Made by a program: the position numbers and the translations under genes. 64,000 nucleotides of DNA from the NCBI RefSeq assembly GCF_024505055.1, contig NZ_JANIBL010000013.1, positions 1 to 64,000 on the forward strand, read 5' to 3'. Below, piece by piece: positions 62,931-64,000 of the stretch (position 1 is its first letter; the number at the start of each line of letters is the position of its first letter). Below the pieces are notes generated by a model. It saw nothing but the letters and a program-made list of their open reading frames with translations. It searched no databases and was not told the origin of the DNA. This stretch comes from Methylomonas rosea. Lineage in GTDB: Bacteria > Pseudomonadota > Gammaproteobacteria > Methylococcales > Methylomonadaceae.

Positions 62931-63377
62931 CTAATCGTTGCCCAAGCGCCGCAGCAAAGCCAATACCGCTGCTTCTATCTGCGGCAAGGCCTCGCTCGGA
63001 TGGGCATCTTCAATATCGTCTACCTGCCAGTATTCCACGTGCTCCACCCAGTCCGGGAAACGGCTATGCAGCAAGGGTTTATGCTCGGTTTGCTTCAAGG
63101 CAATGATATGCCGGGCGGCAGCTAGGTCCTGCTCGGTCAGCGCAATCGGCGCGCGAATCGGCTCGATGGGAATCTCTCGCAAGGCCAAGCCATGTCGGGT
63201 GTGCGGCGAAATCGGCCCGGCATCGTCCTTCAGCAATTCGATAGCCAACCCGCGCGAAAATGCCCGCCACGGCAGCGCGTAATCCGGTGCATGATGATTG
63301 AACAAATACTCGGCAAACCGGCTACGGTAGTAGTTGCCGGTGCAGAGGAATAGGACTTGTGGGTGGTTGGCGGTCAT
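62931..63377 (-). CDS. Low-molecular-weight phosphatase-like protein
   Basis: 148 residues. The N-terminus VLFLCTGNYYRSR is the Cx5R phosphate loop of LMW protein-tyrosine phosphatases and arsenate reductases. The general-acid aspartate expected in a DP motif may be in VDDIEDAHP near residue 120. SRGL, GLALREIPIEP and ALTEQDLAAARHIIAL keep the family order. Substrate unknown; no exopolysaccharide kinase or ars gene is adjacent. Confidence 0.85.
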   Translation of the reverse strand: MTANHPQVLFLCTGNYYRSRFAEYLFNHHAPDYALPWRAFSRGLAIELLKDDAGPISPHTRHGLALREIPIEPIRAPIALTEQDLAAARHIIALKQTEHKPLLHSRFPDWVEHVEYWQVDDIEDAHPSEALPQIEAAVLALLRRLGND

Positions 63378-63548
63378 AAAGCTACTTGGCGATGTCTATT
63401 GGCTAAGGCCCTGATGCAATTCCTTGCATTTGGATCGGAAATAGGCTGTTTGTATACCATTGCTCTCCCTCAATTCAAACGGTTTTGCTGTTTCAGATAG
63501 ATTCGACTTAGAATTCCGCAATTGCAAAATCTTGTCTGGGTGTTTGCC

Positions 63549-63785
63549 ATGAAGATATTGAATTTGAGTTTGCCGGACTGCGTGCTTTGCTACATCAAAG
63601 AACTGGCGAGTAAAAAAGGCGTATCGATCAATCAATTCATTGCGAGCGCCGTCGCCGAAAAAGTGTCGGCGATTACAACCGAAGACTACTTGCGGGCCCT
63701 TGCCGAACGTGCCGATAAAGCTGCTTTTCAGGCCATTTTGGCTAAAGTGCCTAAGCGAGAACCTTTGGCTGGGGATGAGCTATAG
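63549..63785 (+). CDS. Ribbon-helix-helix (CopG/HicB-type) antitoxin
   Basis: 78 residues: MKILNLSLPDCVLCYIKELA forms the beta strand and first helix, GVSINQFIASAVAEK the second helix of an RHH DNA-binding domain; the acidic C-terminus (ERADKAAFQAILAKVPKREP) resembles the toxin-binding tail of PIN-partnered antitoxins. ATG at 63549 is set by this fold. No toxin gene follows within the 215 bp left in the window. Confidence 0.75.
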   Translation: MKILNLSLPDCVLCYIKELASKKGVSINQFIASAVAEKVSAITTEDYLRALAERADKAAFQAILAKVPKREPLAGDEL

Positions 63786-64000
63786 GGGTAAGTGTGCATT
63801 AGTGCTTGACATGAAGGGACTGCATGCTAGAGTCGATCACAGGCTAAATATACAGGGCAAGTATGCACAGTTTTCCAATTATTAGGGCGAAAGTGCCGGC
63901 AAAGATGGGTGTTCGCCCTATGGGTTCTCGTCCTGAGGCAAATAATTGGCTGGGCAAACAAGATAGCTGATAACGAACTATGGAAGCATTCATTGCATTT
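63786..64000. other. Window end without recognisable gene
   Basis: A short frame (to 63885) has no family resemblance, and no PIN or HicA toxin begins here. The partner of the RHH antitoxin, if any, lies beyond the window. Confidence 0.35.

Overview
The window looks like a chromosomal segment of a gammaproteobacterium, most likely a type I methanotroph of the Methylococcales (Methylomonas-like). This is inferred from gene content and order: kdsD-kdsC-lptC-lptA-lptB-rpoN-hpf-rapZ, mla-murA-hisG-hisD, minCDE, the end of an N-type F1Fo-ATPase gamma gene, a VPLPA-CTERM protein, and copper and one-carbon related modules. No methane monooxygenase, rRNA, tRNA or CRISPR array is present, so the assignment stays an inference.

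Layout. 1-960: the 3' end of an N-ATPase gamma gene, converging on a ParE-type toxin-antitoxin pair whose toxin is truncated. 969-4254: a sigma-54 activator resembling FisR, divergent from a persulfide dioxygenase and a TauE/SafE exporter, with an array of TGTTTCA boxes and a sigma-54-type promoter between them; this reads as a sulfane-sulfur detoxification unit. 4356-8287: a copper-handling cluster (Tat-exported multicopper oxidase with a Met/His-rich insert, an HMA-UreH/DsbD-like membrane fusion, a PsiE-like protein and a secreted His-tailed protein). 8638-13356: a 1572-residue membrane protein joining fourteen Ycf48/BNR-like repeats to a KAP-type P-loop NTPase. 13594-21280: a six-gene operon with 1-4 nt junction overlaps that couples a corrinoid methyl-transfer set (RACo-like activator, corrinoid protein, UroD-type methyltransferase, DUF1638 protein) to a cytoplasmic GAF histidine kinase and a REC-PAS-GGDEF-EAL regulator. 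Divergent from it, 21666-23589 encodes a REC-histidine kinase and a stand-alone REC protein. 23683-25688: a DUF815 AAA ATPase and oxyR with a plausible autoregulatory OxyR site.

25689-28710 is an accessory stretch: a VPLPA-CTERM exoprotein, a dispersed palindromic repeat, a signal-peptide-bearing relative of phage tail-tube proteins, and decayed brnT-brnA. 28700-43768 is core genome: hisD, hisG, murA and an mla operon without mlaC on the minus strand; Kdo/LPS export genes, rpoN, hpf, rapZ, mgtE and minCDE on the plus strand. RpoN encoded here is the sigma factor that the FisR-like activator at 969-2324 would need.

44373-51398 holds an NdvB-like GH17-GT2 glucan synthase, a TonB-dependent receptor and a BNR-fold lipoprotein with a CxCC motif. 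The rest is purC, djlA, a small membrane protein, yigZ, a TauABC/SsuABC-type transporter, a MASE1-CHASE-PAS-GGDEF-EAL protein, the operon moaA-yajD-tag-(HugZ-like), a low-molecular-weight phosphatase and a ribbon-helix-helix antitoxin. REP/BIME-like palindromes lie in three intergenic regions. The best candidates for an undescribed system are the Ycf48-KAP receptor-like NTPase and the corrinoid-methyltransferase/c-di-GMP operon; the secreted tail-tube-fold protein is a third.
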